Positions 23,669-35,465 of a stretch of 64,000 nucleotides of DNA are shown here, one piece after another. The notes beneath the pieces are model-generated. The model was not told where the DNA came from. It made no database searches and saw only the letters and a list, made by a program, of their open reading frames with translations. Where the stretch lies: contig NW_004450402.1 in NCBI RefSeq assembly GCF_000321225.1, positions 3,819,978-3,883,977 of the forward strand. The letters run 5' to 3'. Numbering within the stretch: the first letter of the stretch is position 1; every line of letters starts with the position of its first letter. The stretch is from Odobenus rosmarus divergens. Lineage: Eukaryota; Chordata; Mammalia; Carnivora; Odobenidae. The position numbers were made by a program, and so were the translations under genes.

Positions 23669-23730
23669 TGTGTGTGTGTGTGTGTGTGTGTGTGCACACG
23701 TGCACATCTGTGCACACGTATGTGTGTTAG
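23669..23730. repeat. (TG)13 with imperfect TG/CA extension
   Basis: A pure TG run to 23694 is followed by alternating CACACGTGCACA-type purine-pyrimidine sequence, which can adopt Z-DNA. Confidence 0.9.
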
Positions 23731-24119
23731 AGTCTTTCATCTTTCACTAAACTTTCCAAATAATTCAAACACTTTATAACTCTCATTCACAAATTGTGTG
23801 TTTATTGCATTTTTGTCATTGAACTGATCATTATTTCTCAAATCTGTCCACCTGTGTCAGGCCCAAGGCCAGTGCGTTCTTTCATTTTAGGTCACAAGCA
23901 GAGTTGAAAACAGGTGTGGCCTTGCAAGGGAGCCTGACACACACTCCACAACATGGGACCAAAAGATATAGTTACATACATTTTGAAAAATAAACTTCCC
24001 TTAAACACAACCCAGCAGAAGTATCCAGAAGAAGGAGGGATGCACATACACAGGAGTCCTGAGCTGTAGCCACACACTTGGGACAATGAATGAACATGAA
24101 CACCTTCTAAGATGTTAGG

Positions 24120-24190
24120 AACTTGAAGATGTGCACTTGGGACACTACCTGACACATAAAAGGTGTTCAACACATGTCGGTTGGTAAAGA
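24120..24190 (+). mobile_element. Possible L2/MIR 3' tail
   Basis: CTGACACATAAAAGGTGTTC then AACACATGTCGGTTGG resembles the last bases of L2. It is short and uncertain. Confidence 0.4.
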
Positions 24191-24564
24191 GAAACATTAA
24201 ATACTCTCTCTCATTTTTCTAAACATACTAAATGTGCTCATTTTAAATTCTGATACTGCTCAGCCTAGCACTTGCTATCTTTGGGCCTTTGATTCTGTAG
24301 ACTCTAGTTTCTGCTGTCTCCCAGTGATGGTGGCTTGTTTCCTCTTGCGTTTAGGGGAATTTTACTGTGACAGTACTTTGAAGCCTCTCTGCGCAGAGAA
24401 AATTTCTGTTCACTTCTGCTAAGTGCCTGGGGCCCTGCCAACCATGACCACTTTAAAATGATTCTTTGGTATAGTATTTGGGGAGCCACACAAGAGCATT
24501 CCATACTCTGAATCCAGGCTTGTGGGTGAGAATTCCTAATGAAAACTTCTTTTTCTTTTTCAAT

Positions 24565-24790
24565 GCACCCAGATGGCAAGTTCACTCCTGCCTTCAAGAC
24601 TTTGCATTCGCTGTTTCTTTTGCTCTAGATCCTCATATGTTTGGTCTTTCTTATCTTTCATGTCATAACTCCAACGTCACCTCCTTACAGGGGAAGCTGT
24701 TTTCACCTGAGGAATTTCATTCTTCACACCAGTCACTCCATGAATCCAAAGAAGTACACAGTGTAGGTACTCAGAACACATTTGTGTAAT
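24565..24790 (+). mobile_element. L2 LINE, 3' end
   Basis: CAAGACTTTGCATTCGCTG at 24595-24613 and CACCTCCTTACAGGGGAAGC at 24678-24697 are L2 landmarks, ending with GGTACTCAGAACACATTTGT. The 103-codon frame through here is L2 debris. Confidence 0.75.
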
Positions 24791-26294
24791 TGGTTAATTA
24801 AACCAAATAAAATTAAATTTCTTTCTGTGATTACATCCCCTCAAAAAAGACACAAGGATTTCACCACATGTAGAGACTATGTTAGAGATGATGAATCCAC
24901 ATTTATGGAAAGTGACATATGCAAAATGAACTTTGTGGAGTGCAATGCTGCTAACATTTTCACTTCATTTCCCCTTTTCTTTTATTCAGGATGGATTATC
25001 AGCATCTCAGTTACTAGATCCCTAGAATAGTTTATTTCTGATCCAACTCAAGGATAAAAGCAGAGATAGTTTATCTAAAGCCATAACAGGCTATCATGAT
25101 ATATGATAAGTTGGATTAGCTAATAATTTCATGCACATTTAAACCAATATTTCAAAAATATCTACCCAATAATTATTTACTGAAAGAGAAAAGTGCCCTT
25201 TTACGCCTCTGTCATTGTATTTAAGAGGATTCAGTCACATATGCTGAGTGCAATGTAATATTCTAATTTAACTTGGAATATTCTTTTCTTCTGTAGATTT
25301 TCCTCATCCACTGCTTATATGCACAAATATAGAAGTAACTTATAAGGATACCTTACAAAGTCCTGTTCAGAATATCATTGAAAGTTTTCTCTTTTTTTGT
25401 CCTTTATGTCAGCAAAAAATATTTTCACCTTCTCATTAGTTCTTTCATGTTTTAGTTTCTTTTGGCATTCTCAGTCAGAAAACACCTCAGCAGGTATACT
25501 AAACAGTTTAAAGTTTAGGGGAAGTTCTCACTGAGCACGGTATCTCATGCATTTTTCAATTTCAGCTCTAACTGCTGACTCTAGGCAGCTGTCAGTTGGC
25601 TGGCTGTTCTCAGAGTGGTTGTCACCTGTTGAAAACATTCTCAACAGAAATCCACCAGTGGTGGCAAGGAGGGTTTTAGTTTGTTGTAATTTTACTCCAA
25701 GATGCAGTTCAATTGGGCAGACGCTAAACCACGAAAGTGGCCAACTCCAAATGGAGTTGTGTGCAGAAACCTGAATTAAATGACACCTCATCTTTGATGC
25801 ACTCCAGTTGTTTTAGAGTCACTTTCATGCTTTCATGCCCAGGCATCTTTATGTTTGGCCCTGCCCATCAGCCCTTGCCCTCCATTCGTAAAGGGTCCAC
25901 AGATGACCTTCCTAGCCCGGCAATATCCTCCTGCTTGACTTTCTCCAGAATCTAAGCAATGCATTTAGCCATTGTTGTCTCTTCTCCATCAGGAGTGGAA
26001 ATACCAAAGCATCAGTGACCAATACAAGGGCACCAACTTACATCCACATACGTAACACCTGGTTGATTTGGAGTTGGGTCTAGTGGCATGGAGAAGGAGA
26101 AATAAGAATGGGCAAAGTGTCTATGCTAAAGGAAGAGAGAAAGGTGGGTATATTTATGTGAAAGTTTACAATCTATCCTCGGCAAGTTAAGTTCCAGATC
26201 CTAGAGCCAAGCTACATTGGATTATCTGATCCCCTTTCTCCTCCCCCACCCTCCCACCTTCCTTCCTCCAGCAGTCAGGCTCATTTCTTGGGAC
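24791..26294. other. Unique-looking sequence, 1.5 kb
   Basis: No repeat recognised. Overlapping 87-codon (minus) and 75-codon (plus) frames at 25528-25791 mirror each other and have no other coding sign. Confidence 0.45.
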
Positions 26295-26640
26295 CCCACC
26301 ATGTGCCAAGCACTGTGCTTTATCTGTAACCTTATTTTATTTTTATTTTTAATGTTTTTAAAGATTTTATTTATTTATTTGAGCAAGAGAGAGAAAGTGA
26401 GAGAGCACAAGTGGGGGGAGGGGAGAGAGAGAAGCAGGCTCCCTGCTAAGCAGGGAACCCAACGTGGGACTTGATCCTAGGACCCTGGGATCATGACCTG
26501 AGCTGAAGGCAGACACTTAACCAACTGAGCCACCCAGGCGCCCCGTGTAAGCTTATTTTAAAATATAATGCCATGAGTTCGATATTTTTATTCCCATTTT
26601 AAGGATAAGAAAACTCATGCTAAAAGAAGCTCTTTCTCAA
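26295..26640 (-). mobile_element. MIR SINE split by a SINEC
   Basis: CCATGTGCCAAGCACTGTGC (26299-26318) and, after the SINE, TTTTATTCCCATTTTAAGG (26586-26604) are the two halves of a MIR read in complement. Confidence 0.65.
26340..26545 (-). mobile_element. SINEC, complete
   Basis: The head is at 26545. The TSD TGTAACCTTATTTTA (26325-26339) against TGTAAGCTTATTTTA (26546-26560) lies within MIR sequence. Confidence 0.96.
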
Positions 26641-26866
26641 AATATCACATCTAGTCTTCAAATCCATGTATACTTAGCTAAAAGAATGAGACATCTAAGA
26701 GTAAAAGAATGATGACCATACATTTTGAACCAAAAGTTCATAATTTTAGAATGACTGACATAGATTTATCATCAAAATCAAAGTTGTAAGTAGGTGGAGT
26801 ATGAGTACAGGGGAAATAGGAAGATCTTCGTGTCCAAAAAAAAAAAAAGGAAAAGAAAAAATCTCT

Positions 26867-27035
26867 GGGGTGGCTGGGTGGCTCAGTTGGTTGAGCATCA
26901 CACTCTTGATTTTGGCTCAAGTCATGATCTCAGGTCATGAGATTGAGCCCCGTGTCAGGCCCCGAGCTAGGTGCGGAGCCTGCTTGAGATTTTCTCTCTC
27001 TCCCTCTGCCCCTCCCCTCCCACTCTCTCTCCCTT

Positions 27036-27056
<21 letters not shown>
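26867..27056 (+). mobile_element. SINEC, older subfamily
   Basis: It begins GGGGTGGCTGGGTGGCTCAG and carries the CACTCTTGATTTTGGCTCAAG version of the region that reads CTGCCTTCGGCTCAG in the younger copies. The tail is AAAAG-rich to 27056. A blurred AAAAGAAAAA(A)-TCTC duplication flanks it. Confidence 0.93.
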
Positions 27057-27067
<11 letters not shown>

Positions 27068-27199
27068 TCTCCTATGACCAGTGTTGCCCAAAATTTGTTT
27101 AGTAAACAACATTGAAAATAAAACCTAGTAAAGAAAGCATAAAATTTTAAAAAATAAATAAGCACTGGGACTAAGGAATAATAATAGTACCAAACATGT

Positions 27200-27316
27200 A
27201 GGGGACCATGCACTAGAGACTATGCTAAGTACGGTTACATGAATTATCTCACCTGTAATCCTAGTAACAACTATGTGATTAAATTATTATTGTTTTACTC
27301 ATTTAAAGATTGTGAG
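27200..27316 (-). mobile_element. MIR SINE, left half
   Basis: GAGACTATGCTAAGTACGG, then TGAATTATCTCACCTGTAAT and CAACTATGTG. The remainder of the same MIR is at 29373-29490; the L1M between them interrupts it. Confidence 0.7.
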
Positions 27317-29372
27317 AATGATTATCAGCAAGATGGCCACATAAGATGTCCTTCATGATATCCCTCCTCAACAACAACAATCTGGCATCCGTCCATGGAT
27401 AAAAGTACCTTTGTGGATCTGTGGGATCCAGCACCACGCACCAAGAGACCCGGTAGCATCTTGCCCCCCCTCCATCTAGTAATAGCCATACAGACTTCCG
27501 TCCCAGCTGTGGATCCCGAAGTGGCCCAAGAACTGCCTCCAGGCCCTTTTGGCCATGGTCTGGGAGCCCCTGGAAAACACTGTTTTAGACAGTCACCCAC
27601 AGACAAAAGAACCTTTGCGGAAGTCCAGCAGAGAAGTTCCAGCACACCAGTGGGGCAACATAACCTGAGACTGGACACATTGGAGTCAAAAGGAATTGTT
27701 GGACTTTCCCAAATCACCCCTCCCCCAAGGCCACACAGTTTAGGGCAAGAGAGTGCTTCTCTGGCCTCTGATTTCTCCTTTGAGGAAAAGTGAGAGCATG
27801 TGAGGAAACACCTGACTTCCTCAGCTGTTTCGGGACACTGTCAAAAAGGCCCATTTGGCTCTTGCCTCATTCCCAGTACTCGTCATGAGCCGCATGATGG
27901 GGTAGGGGTGGGGAGCAGTGAGGGGCTGGCACAGTGACCGCCAGGGCTTGGAATGAAAGAACCAAAGGGACGCAGATCCTACTACCATATTACAGACTCT
28001 TACCGGGAGGTCCACCCACAAGCCACTGGTTCACCTTTCAGATCCCCCCAACTGGCCTACCAGTTACTTCTAGAGCCCCAAATGCCTCACCCACACCCAC
28101 CCACCCCACAGCAGGTTCCCTGTGCGTGCTCCCAACTGGGGCAAGAGCCAGCTGCTGCAGATAGCTTGTAAGCATGCTCAGAAAGCCCCTCTGATTCTGC
28201 AAGCCTGGGAGACAACACAAGCCTGGGCATTTAGCACCACCCTCGGAAAAGCAAGAGGGAGGCTGGCAGCATTCAGCTCGGTGCTTTGCAGGATCCAGAG
28301 AAGGCATTCAAGAGGGAGCAAGAAGTGTGGAACAGGTATATCCATAAAAGGTTTGAGAAAGCCTCAGAATCCCTAGCAGGGCTACTAGAAGATACTTTTC
28401 TCCTGAAGAAAAATCAGTAAAGACTGGAGGAGGTGACTACTACTTCAAATGCAAAGACAGCAGTGCAAGACTTCAAGGAATGTGAAAAATCAAGGAAGCA
28501 GGACATTACTATAGGATCACAATAATTTTCCGGTGGCCAACGCCAAGGACATGGAGATTTGTAATTTACTTGACAAAGAATTCAAAGTAGTTGTTTTAAG
28601 GAAGCTTAATGAGCTATAAGAAAATACAGAAAGACAATTCAATAAAATTAGGGAAACAAAAACAAAATAAGTTTAACAGAGATAAAAATCATAAAATTGT
28701 GGTTATTGCAGCGCTGTTCACAATATCCAAGGTATGGAAACCACCTAAGTGTCCATCTATGAATGAATGGATAGAAAAAGGATGCTACAGTGTGTATATA
28801 TACTATATGAAACATATATATAAGAAACATAATATTCCTTATAGATTATATATAATATTCCATTATATGTTATATATAATCTATTATACATATATATGAA
28901 TAATATTCCATGAAACATTGAAACATTATTCAGCTATGAGAAAGAAGGAAACCCTGTCATTTGGGTGAACATGAACAGCCCTTGAGAGTATTATATTAAG
29001 TGAGATAAGTCAGACAGAGAAACATAACTACGTATGATCACTTATATGTGAAATCTGAGAAAGCCTAACTCATAGAAAGAGAGAGTAGAATGGTGTTTCT
29101 CGGGGGATGGGGGATGGGGAAATGGGGGAGATGCTCAAAGGATACAAACTTTCAGGTATAAGATGAGTAAGTTTGCGGGATTTAGGGACAGAATGGTGAC
29201 TATAGTTAACAACACTATTATATATGTGAAAGTTGCTAAGAGAGTAGATCTTAAATGTTCTTATCACTAAAAAGAGTAAGTATGTGAAGTGATTGAAAGG
29301 TTACCCTATGGTGATCATTTCACAATGTTATACGTCAATTATATCTCAGTAACACTGGAAAACAATAAAGAT
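27317..29372 (+). mobile_element. L1M with intact ends and deleted middle
   Basis: The 5' end starts near the CAGCAAGATGGCCACATAAG motif at 27327 and runs through a GC-rich 5' UTR to an ORF1-proximal segment (GACAAAGAATTCAAAGTAG at 28572, CTTAATGAGCTATAAGAAAA at 28604). At about 28690 it jumps to the ORF2 C-terminal and 3' UTR region (TTGCAGCGCTGTTCACAATA at 28707, GGAAACCACCTAAGTGTCC at 28736). About 4 kb of ORF1 and ORF2 is absent. The flanks, CATTTAAAGATTGTGAG (27300-27316) and CATTAAAAGTGAG (29373-29385), fit an eroded TSD. The 130-codon and 132-codon opposed frames at 27325-27793 are UTR, not genes. Confidence 0.75.
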
Positions 29373-29490
29373 CATTAAAAGTGAGGTTTAACAAAGTTAA
29401 ATAAACTTCCCAAGGTCACAGAGTCACTAAGTGTCATAACCCAGGTCTGTACGACTCTAGGCCCAGTGCTTCAAGAAATGGAGCTAAACT
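29373..29490 (-). mobile_element. MIR SINE, right half
   Basis: AACTTCCCAAGGTCACAGAG and ATAACCCAGGTCTGTACGAC complete the MIR interrupted at 27316. Confidence 0.75.
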
Positions 29491-29624
29491 ACTTCGAGAA
29501 GGGGGACCAATGACTATAGCATAGGTGACCTGAGTTACTCTCTACCTGAGCTGGAGGCCAAGCTCCACAGAAGAGGATTCCCAAGATTATTAACCCTTCA
29601 ACGGATCACATAATAATATAAAAA

Positions 29625-29805
29625 ATAAATACCATTTACAGAGCAGTGTTGACACGATACCAGGCACAAGCTAAATGCTTCATCTGGATTATTTTATGTT
29701 TGGCTTACAACAAATCTAAGGGAGAGGCATTACTATTATCCTTACATTGAAGTTGAAGAAACAGAGAAAATCAGTATTTTGCCAGCACTTAAATCCTAGA
29801 CGCTA
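29625..29805 (-). mobile_element. MIR SINE
   Basis: ATACCAGGCACAAGCTAAAT at 29659, GGCATTACTATTATCCTTAC at 29726 and GAAGAAACAGAG are the complement of the MIR core. Confidence 0.7.
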
Positions 29806-31464
29806 GGAATCATATATTCCTAATCACTTTATACCATCTCAAGTACTTCTGTGGAGTGAGAGCTCGAATTCCTCCTTTAACAATGCTAGTACTTGGAAGT
29901 GTTTTGCTCTTTCATCTAACCAGTCTTGGGTGAAGTTGAGCGGAGTGGATGAAGTAGCCTCCAGCTCCTCCTAGTGGCTCGAGTGGCCACTAACATTTTC
30001 TGAAGGGTTTAAGTAGTGTGCATCGAGGCAAACGAGGAAACACCAAACACTTGTGGGTTTGTCTAAAGGCCTGGTAGGCACAAAACACCTGCAATCAAAC
30101 CCATCCCGAGCCTCTGAGGCCTCATTAAATGTCTGACATCTGGTAAACACCAGGGGACTTTAGCAAAAGGGGAAGAGTATCACGCAGATTAAAATGATAA
30201 AATTACCCCCAAATTAGTTCGGCAGATGTGGAGCAGAGACACCAGGAGTTTTGTTTTTCAGTTTCTTCCTTGCATTCCACGACAATAAATATCGATGCTT
30301 GTTATCCCAGCTAATTACACAGTTCTCAGCACCAAGGAAACTCCATTTTCCTTTCAGTTCTGACACACAGCATTTAGATGCATCTTCTTTAATGACCTGC
30401 TTCTTCCTCTTTTAAGAACAGAGTGCTACAGCCATCAGCTAGTAATTCAAAATCAAAAGCTATTCCATGCTCCAACCCGTATTCTCTTTAGGGTTAATTT
30501 TTAAGGCATACCCTAATTACAGGAATTTACAGTCTTTAAAAAGTGGCTATTTTCAGACCTGTTTACAAGACCACAATCTGAAGCATCAGTCAAAAACAGC
30601 TTGAACTGATTGCATCCTTCTCTGGAACAGAACATCTAGCAGGAGAACATCCATTTGTAGCTGGTCCATCTGCCCTGTAATTGAGGTTGCTTTACAGCCT
30701 TGCTCCAAACTTATTTCTGCAGGAAAACAGCTGAGATCCCTTAGATAAGATGTCAGAATATGTGCTACTGGAATTGCATCCACTTTGTTGGTTCACATCA
30801 TCAGAGCCAATTTAGTGCTGAATTTAAATCACCAGAAATGTTGGTGATACAGCAACATATATCCACAGTAGCTTTTGTAAAGTCAGTCATCACTGCCTTG
30901 CTCTCCCCGGAGCTGCTTGAAAATCCTCTTCATAAGACCCATTCAAAACTCGGTGAAGGAAACATATTGCTGTTGAATGGGGAAAAAAAAAATGACTCAT
31001 TATGTACAACTCTGTATTGTGCACTTAAAAGCTATAAAAACCAACCTTTCCAAATCACAAGTCATTTTTAACCATTTGTTCATTCTTGTGCCATTATTCA
31101 CACAGACAGATGATGTAAGATGCATTTTAAAAACAAGAAATGACGTTTAGGGCTCAAGCATCTCAAGGATGAGAACAGGGAGGCCCAAAGGACTCAATGT
31201 CTCCTCTCAGACTCAAGTGAGAAACTCTTAAAACGAGAACATTAATATCAGGGGCAAATCTTGGAAGCAATTTCTTTTTTTCATTAAGACAAGTTTTATG
31301 AAAGCAAGCAGCAGGTGTTTTCAGAGGCTGGTATATTTATATTATGTAAACCATATATTGTTAATATATCTTTATGTGTTCTTTTCTCCAAAAATATAAT
31401 CATTGAACAGTCTCAAAGTAATCCCCAATGTAAAAATAGAGGATATAATATCAGACTGACAAAA
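29806..31464. other. Unique-looking sequence, 1.7 kb
   Basis: No repeats and no SINE. 30180-30760 is rich in homeobox-type TAATTA/CTAATTAC motifs (30309, 30512) with balanced composition, which makes it a candidate conserved non-coding block. No coding frame is supported; the 103-codon frame at 30760-31071 has no signal. Confidence 0.4.
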
Positions 31465-31560
31465 TTTGCTAACAACCCACTATGTGCAAAGCCCTGTTTT
31501 GCTCTGAGGTACATAGTGATATAAAAATTTGGTACCAACTGCCTGCCCCCTCCCTGTCTA
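31465..31560 (-). mobile_element. L2 LINE, terminal fragment
   Basis: AACAACCCACTATGTGCAAAG then CTGTTTTGCTCTGAGGTAC in complement of the L2 end. Confidence 0.5.
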
Positions 31561-32704
31561 CTTTTAGAAAATTCTCTCCCTTAAAATTTGATACCTCTTC
31601 TCTCTCCTGGATGACAGCCTTACATTACCCCTTACAGCTTTGAGATTAAGAGTCAATTTTTGAAGCAACACAATGCTTCCAAGGAGAAGTAGGTAAAAAA
31701 GTTGTAACACTCGGGAGCATATTGTGCACTCGGGAGTGTGTGTGAACACACACACACACACACGCACCAGAATTTATGAAATCACTCCAAAACCCTTAGA
31801 ATATTCACATAAATTGGCTTTTCCATTTAGTTCCCTCTCTTGAAAAATATTTTAAGAACCTAGCCCCATGCAAATGCTCTTTGTTTTCTCCCAAATGCAG
31901 AACCTGTGAATGAGCATGATTTCAAGTCAATAGAGACATGCATAATTTATAAGGGGATTTTTAAAAAAAATCGTGCATTTCCAAACACAGTCGTTAAGGT
32001 TACAGAAAGTAATAAAAATGCAGAGAGCATCTTGCAGTAGAAACAGGCATTGGGAACACCCTACTGGCTCAGCCAGAGGAAAACGACCCCACTGGTTCAC
32101 TTAGCAACAGCTGTGGGATCCAGATTACAAATTTCTCCCAAGGCAGTATGAATATGAGCTTTGAAATATTCATCTCTCCTCCCAATACAAATTTGCTGAT
32201 GCATTGCTGTCTCAATATTTCTATAAACTAAAACACCCCACCCTCAGAGCAGAGCAAGTTGAATCCTAAATTCTTAGGAAATAAAATGTACGATGCTCAA
32301 GAAGGCACATATGAAAAGATTTTCCTTTGGAATCTCAAAATCAGTTGGCAGTGGGTAGCAAGACTGAACGCAGAGATAAAAATCAAAGATTCTATCACTA
32401 TTTTAGGTTTTGAATCCAAAACGTAAACATATTTGTGGTTGGATTAATAGTTTCCTTTTGGGAGCCATCTCCAGTGAAACGCAGGCACATTATTACATAA
32501 TTTAGAAGAATATCTTGTGTGTTGATTTATAAACATCACTACAGAATTGGACCAAAAACCATCCAGACTAAATTGTATGAAATCCAAGTTCACAGTAACT
32601 GAGAAATGTCTAATGTAGCCGGAAGGTAAAATTCTGAACACCTAGCCTTAATTGAAATTGTGATAAAAGTTGAAGAAATAGTGAGTCATCCAGATTTTTA
32701 TTCT
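31561..32704. other. Unique-looking sequence
   Basis: It contains a short CA tract at 31747-31762 and a balanced stretch at 31990-32240 without repeats that could be conserved. No gene is supported. Confidence 0.4.
31747..31762. repeat. (CA)8 microsatellite
   Basis: Eight CA units, preceded at 31735 by a short GTGTGTG run of opposite phase. Confidence 0.9.
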
Positions 32705-32845
32705 AATTTTGGTTCAACAAGTATTGGATATATTCCAGTCAAGTGGACAGTACATCAAGTGCCAAAAACACAAGGATGAAAGACACACGTCCTCTCCACA
32801 GGAAGCACACGGTCTAACGGGAGACATACATACAGTAGAGTCCAC
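32705..32845 (-). mobile_element. L2-like LINE, 3' end
   Basis: GGTTCAACAAGTATTGGATA, then CAAGGATGAAAGACACACG and GAAGCACACGGTCTAACGGG in complement. It could equally be a related CR1/L3 end. Confidence 0.5.
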
Positions 32846-33314
32846 TGTGATTTTTCACGAAACAAATCTGCATACGGTAAGGACTCCTAGGCTGTAGGTA
32901 AAGGAATTTCACCTGTTACTTCCTTAACCACATTTTTAGAACCATAGGCTAATAATCAACTTAGCCATTATTTTCGCATTTAATAAATCCCACCATTTTA
33001 TTGACAATGTCCTTTAACACGAACTGTTTTATTTACTCTTCACAACAGTTCTTCTATCAAATAAGCAGGTAATGAAAAAAGAGAAACATCCATATACCTC
33101 AGATTTGGAAGTCATGTTTAAGAGCTTTGAAGTCCATCTGTTGGTATTGCACATACATGGTGTTATAATAAGAAGGATTCCAAACTCATGTTGAGGCCTA
33201 ATGGGAAAGAAAGCCGCAACTGATTGAAAATGTCTGTCAGGGCACTCAGGACAGGAAGTAGCAGCACAAGTCTTATATTTGCTAATCTTTTCTGCCCTTT
33301 TCTCAGCTGCTTTA
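32846..33314. other. Non-repetitive interval
   Basis: A stretch at 33020-33070 weakly resembles MIR in complement. Otherwise nothing. Confidence 0.4.
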
Positions 33315-34128
33315 AAAAACCACAATGAGATATCACCTCACACCGGTCAGAGTGGCTAGGATCAGAAAGACAAGAAATAAGTGTCGGTGAGGATGTGGAG
33401 AAAAAGGGACCCTTGTGCACTGTTGGCGAGAATGCAAGTGTAGAGTTTCCTCAAAAAATTAAAACTAGAAATATCATGTGTTCCATGAATTCCACTACTG
33501 AGTATTTACCCAAAGAAAACGAAAACACTAATCTGAAAAGATATATGCACCACTATGTTAACTGCAGCTTATTTACAATAGCTAAGATACAGAAGCAACC
33601 CAAGTGGCCATTGACAGGTGAATGGATAAAAAAGATGTGATATGTATACACACAATGGGTATTACTCAGCCATAAAAAATAATGAGATCTCGCCACATGA
33701 GACAATATAGATGGACCTAGATGGACCTAGAGGATTATGCTAAGTTAAATAAGTCTAAGAAAAGACAAATACCATATGATTTCATTTATATGTGAAATCT
33801 GAAAAACAAAACAAATGAATAAACAAAAAACAAAATCAGATCCATAAATGCAGAGAACAAACCGATGGTTGCCAGAGGGAAGAGGGGTAGGGGATGGGCA
33901 AAATGGGTGAAGGGGAGTGGGAGATACAAGCTTCCAGTTAGGAACGAAAAAGTCACAGGATGAAAGGTACAGCTAGGGAATATAGTCAATGATACAGTGT
34001 TGCAGGGTGACAGATGGTAGCTACACTTGTGGTGAGCATAGGATAACATATAGACTTGTTGAATCACTGTGTTGTAGACCTGAAACTAATGTAACATTGT
34101 GTGTCAATATACTCAAAAAAAAAAAAGA
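33315..34128 (+). mobile_element. L1, 5'-truncated: ORF2 C-terminus and 3' UTR
   Basis: AACCACAATGAGATATCACC starts the copy, followed by the ORF2 C-terminal region (GAGTATTTACCCAAAGAAAA; GTGGCCATTGACAGGTGAAT) and a 3' UTR ending ATTGTGTGTCAATATACTC and A12. ORF2 is broken by stops and frame changes. There is a 10-bp tandem duplication (ATGGACCTAG) at 33711-33730. No clear TSD. Confidence 0.88.
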
Positions 34129-34965
34129 CTAATATTATTAATGGCCCTTTACTATGTAGCTTCCAGCAACATTCTAAACACTGAATATGAAGTGGTCTTA
34201 GGTCTCTCCCGCCCAGATTATTCCGAGCCTTTACTCCAGTGCAGAATAAGTTCCAGGATTTTTTTCCTTAGCTCCATCTTGACCACAGTGTTAGCCATTC
34301 AAAGTGAATGATCCATGTTTTAAACACTTTAAAATATTTCACAGTAGTGAACCAAAGAGTGCTCAATTTAAGTTTGAATTGTCTTTTCATTGATATCAAT
34401 ATAACTTTATTACCCACAATGTGTTTGTTCAGCCAGGGTTTTATTTTGCCTCTGGCTACTCTTTTACTCTCAACTTTGGTCTTCTGCTAAGTGGTTCCTA
34501 CTTCCTTACGCATCAACACTAATGATTTCTCAAATATTTCCAACAGCACATTTTCCCGTTAAATTTTTTTTTTTATAAAATCTCAACTTTGTGGAAGAAA
34601 ATTTCAAACACATTTTAAAAATAAAAAATACTGACACTATTTTTATTTTATGACATTCTCTTATATATACAGAGAGTGAGAGAGAGGGAGGGAGGGAGGG
34701 AGAGATGGGGAGGGAGGCTTTCTTTGCATACTAACATTAACAAACTCAAATTGTCAATTTGGTTTCATCTCAGAAACCATCATTAAAATCAGAGAGGGAG
34801 ACATTTAGACATTTCAACCCAAGCCATACCAAGAGGTGGTTAATATTTAGCACATGAATGTCTGGCTCAGGTTAAACTGACTGCTGTGGAGGACCACTGA
34901 GAAAACACGCAAACCCAGAGCATGAAAGAAGTCCTGCGGCAGAACACATACAACACAAACAAATT
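34129..34965. other. Non-repetitive interval with purine tract
   Basis: Holds the GA-rich tract at 34670-34717. Nothing else recognised. Confidence 0.45.
34670..34717. repeat. (GA)n/(GGGA)n purine tract
   Basis: Almost pure purine: GAGAGAGGGAGGGAGGGAGG core. Confidence 0.93.
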
Positions 34966-35052
34966 AAGTTTCAGGGGAGTCGAAAGTTATATGTGGAGTT
35001 TTGACCGTGCAGGGTTGGCACCCCAACCCCTGTGTTGTTCAAGGCTCAAGTG
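34966..35052 (+). mobile_element. Tigger3/MER8-like DNA transposon, one end
   Basis: AGTTATATGTGGAGTTTTGAC then CCCCTGTGTTGTTCAAGGCTC matches the terminal part of the TcMar-Tigger family whose other end begins CAGTTGACCCTTGAAC. Only about 90 bp remains. Confidence 0.6.
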
Positions 35053-35094
35053 TAATTCCATTCCAGAGACACTTCTCCAAGAAAACAGTTTTAT

Positions 35095-35450
35095 GTAAAA
35101 GGTGAATGCTGCAATATTATTTACATAGTAAGCCATTTAAAACTATGTAAACGTCTAACAACAGATGGGTGATAAACTATCGTAAGTATAAATGATGGAA
35201 TTTATGATAGCCATTGAAATGAATGTTTAGTACAAAAATGTCTTTTTTAATATCAAGTGAAAGAAACAGGATACATTATTTTATATAGTAATAACATGTA
35301 AGTAGGATTTTTCATTAAATACTGCAGGTACATTATGCCAAATAGTAATAGTAGTTATAACTCTATGTATACATAGATGTTCATTTTTTGGTATTTTCTA
35401 AATTTTTCTCTAAGAAAGATGGATTGCTTTTTTAATGAGAAAAATAATTT
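35095..35450 (+). mobile_element. Old L1M 3' region
   Basis: ATGTAAACGTCTAACAACAG, then GATGGAATTTATGATAGCCAT and a 3' UTR-like AT-rich end. It is highly diverged. Confidence 0.55.
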
Positions 35451-35465
35451 TCCACAAAATGTTTT

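Larger units (their letters stand above)
22911..24119. other. Non-repetitive interval with two dinucleotide tracts
   Basis: Apart from the CA and TG tracts listed separately I see nothing. Minus frames of up to 101 codons at 23892-24197 have no support. Confidence 0.45.

Noticed and set aside
27325..27793. Opposed open frames of 130 and 132 codons
   Set aside because: They fall in the L1M 5' UTR, where high GC reduces stop codons. No start context or homology supports them.
33711..33730. Tandem ATGGACCTAG as a TSD
   Set aside because: The copies are adjacent with nothing between them, inside L1 sequence; this is a small replication duplication.
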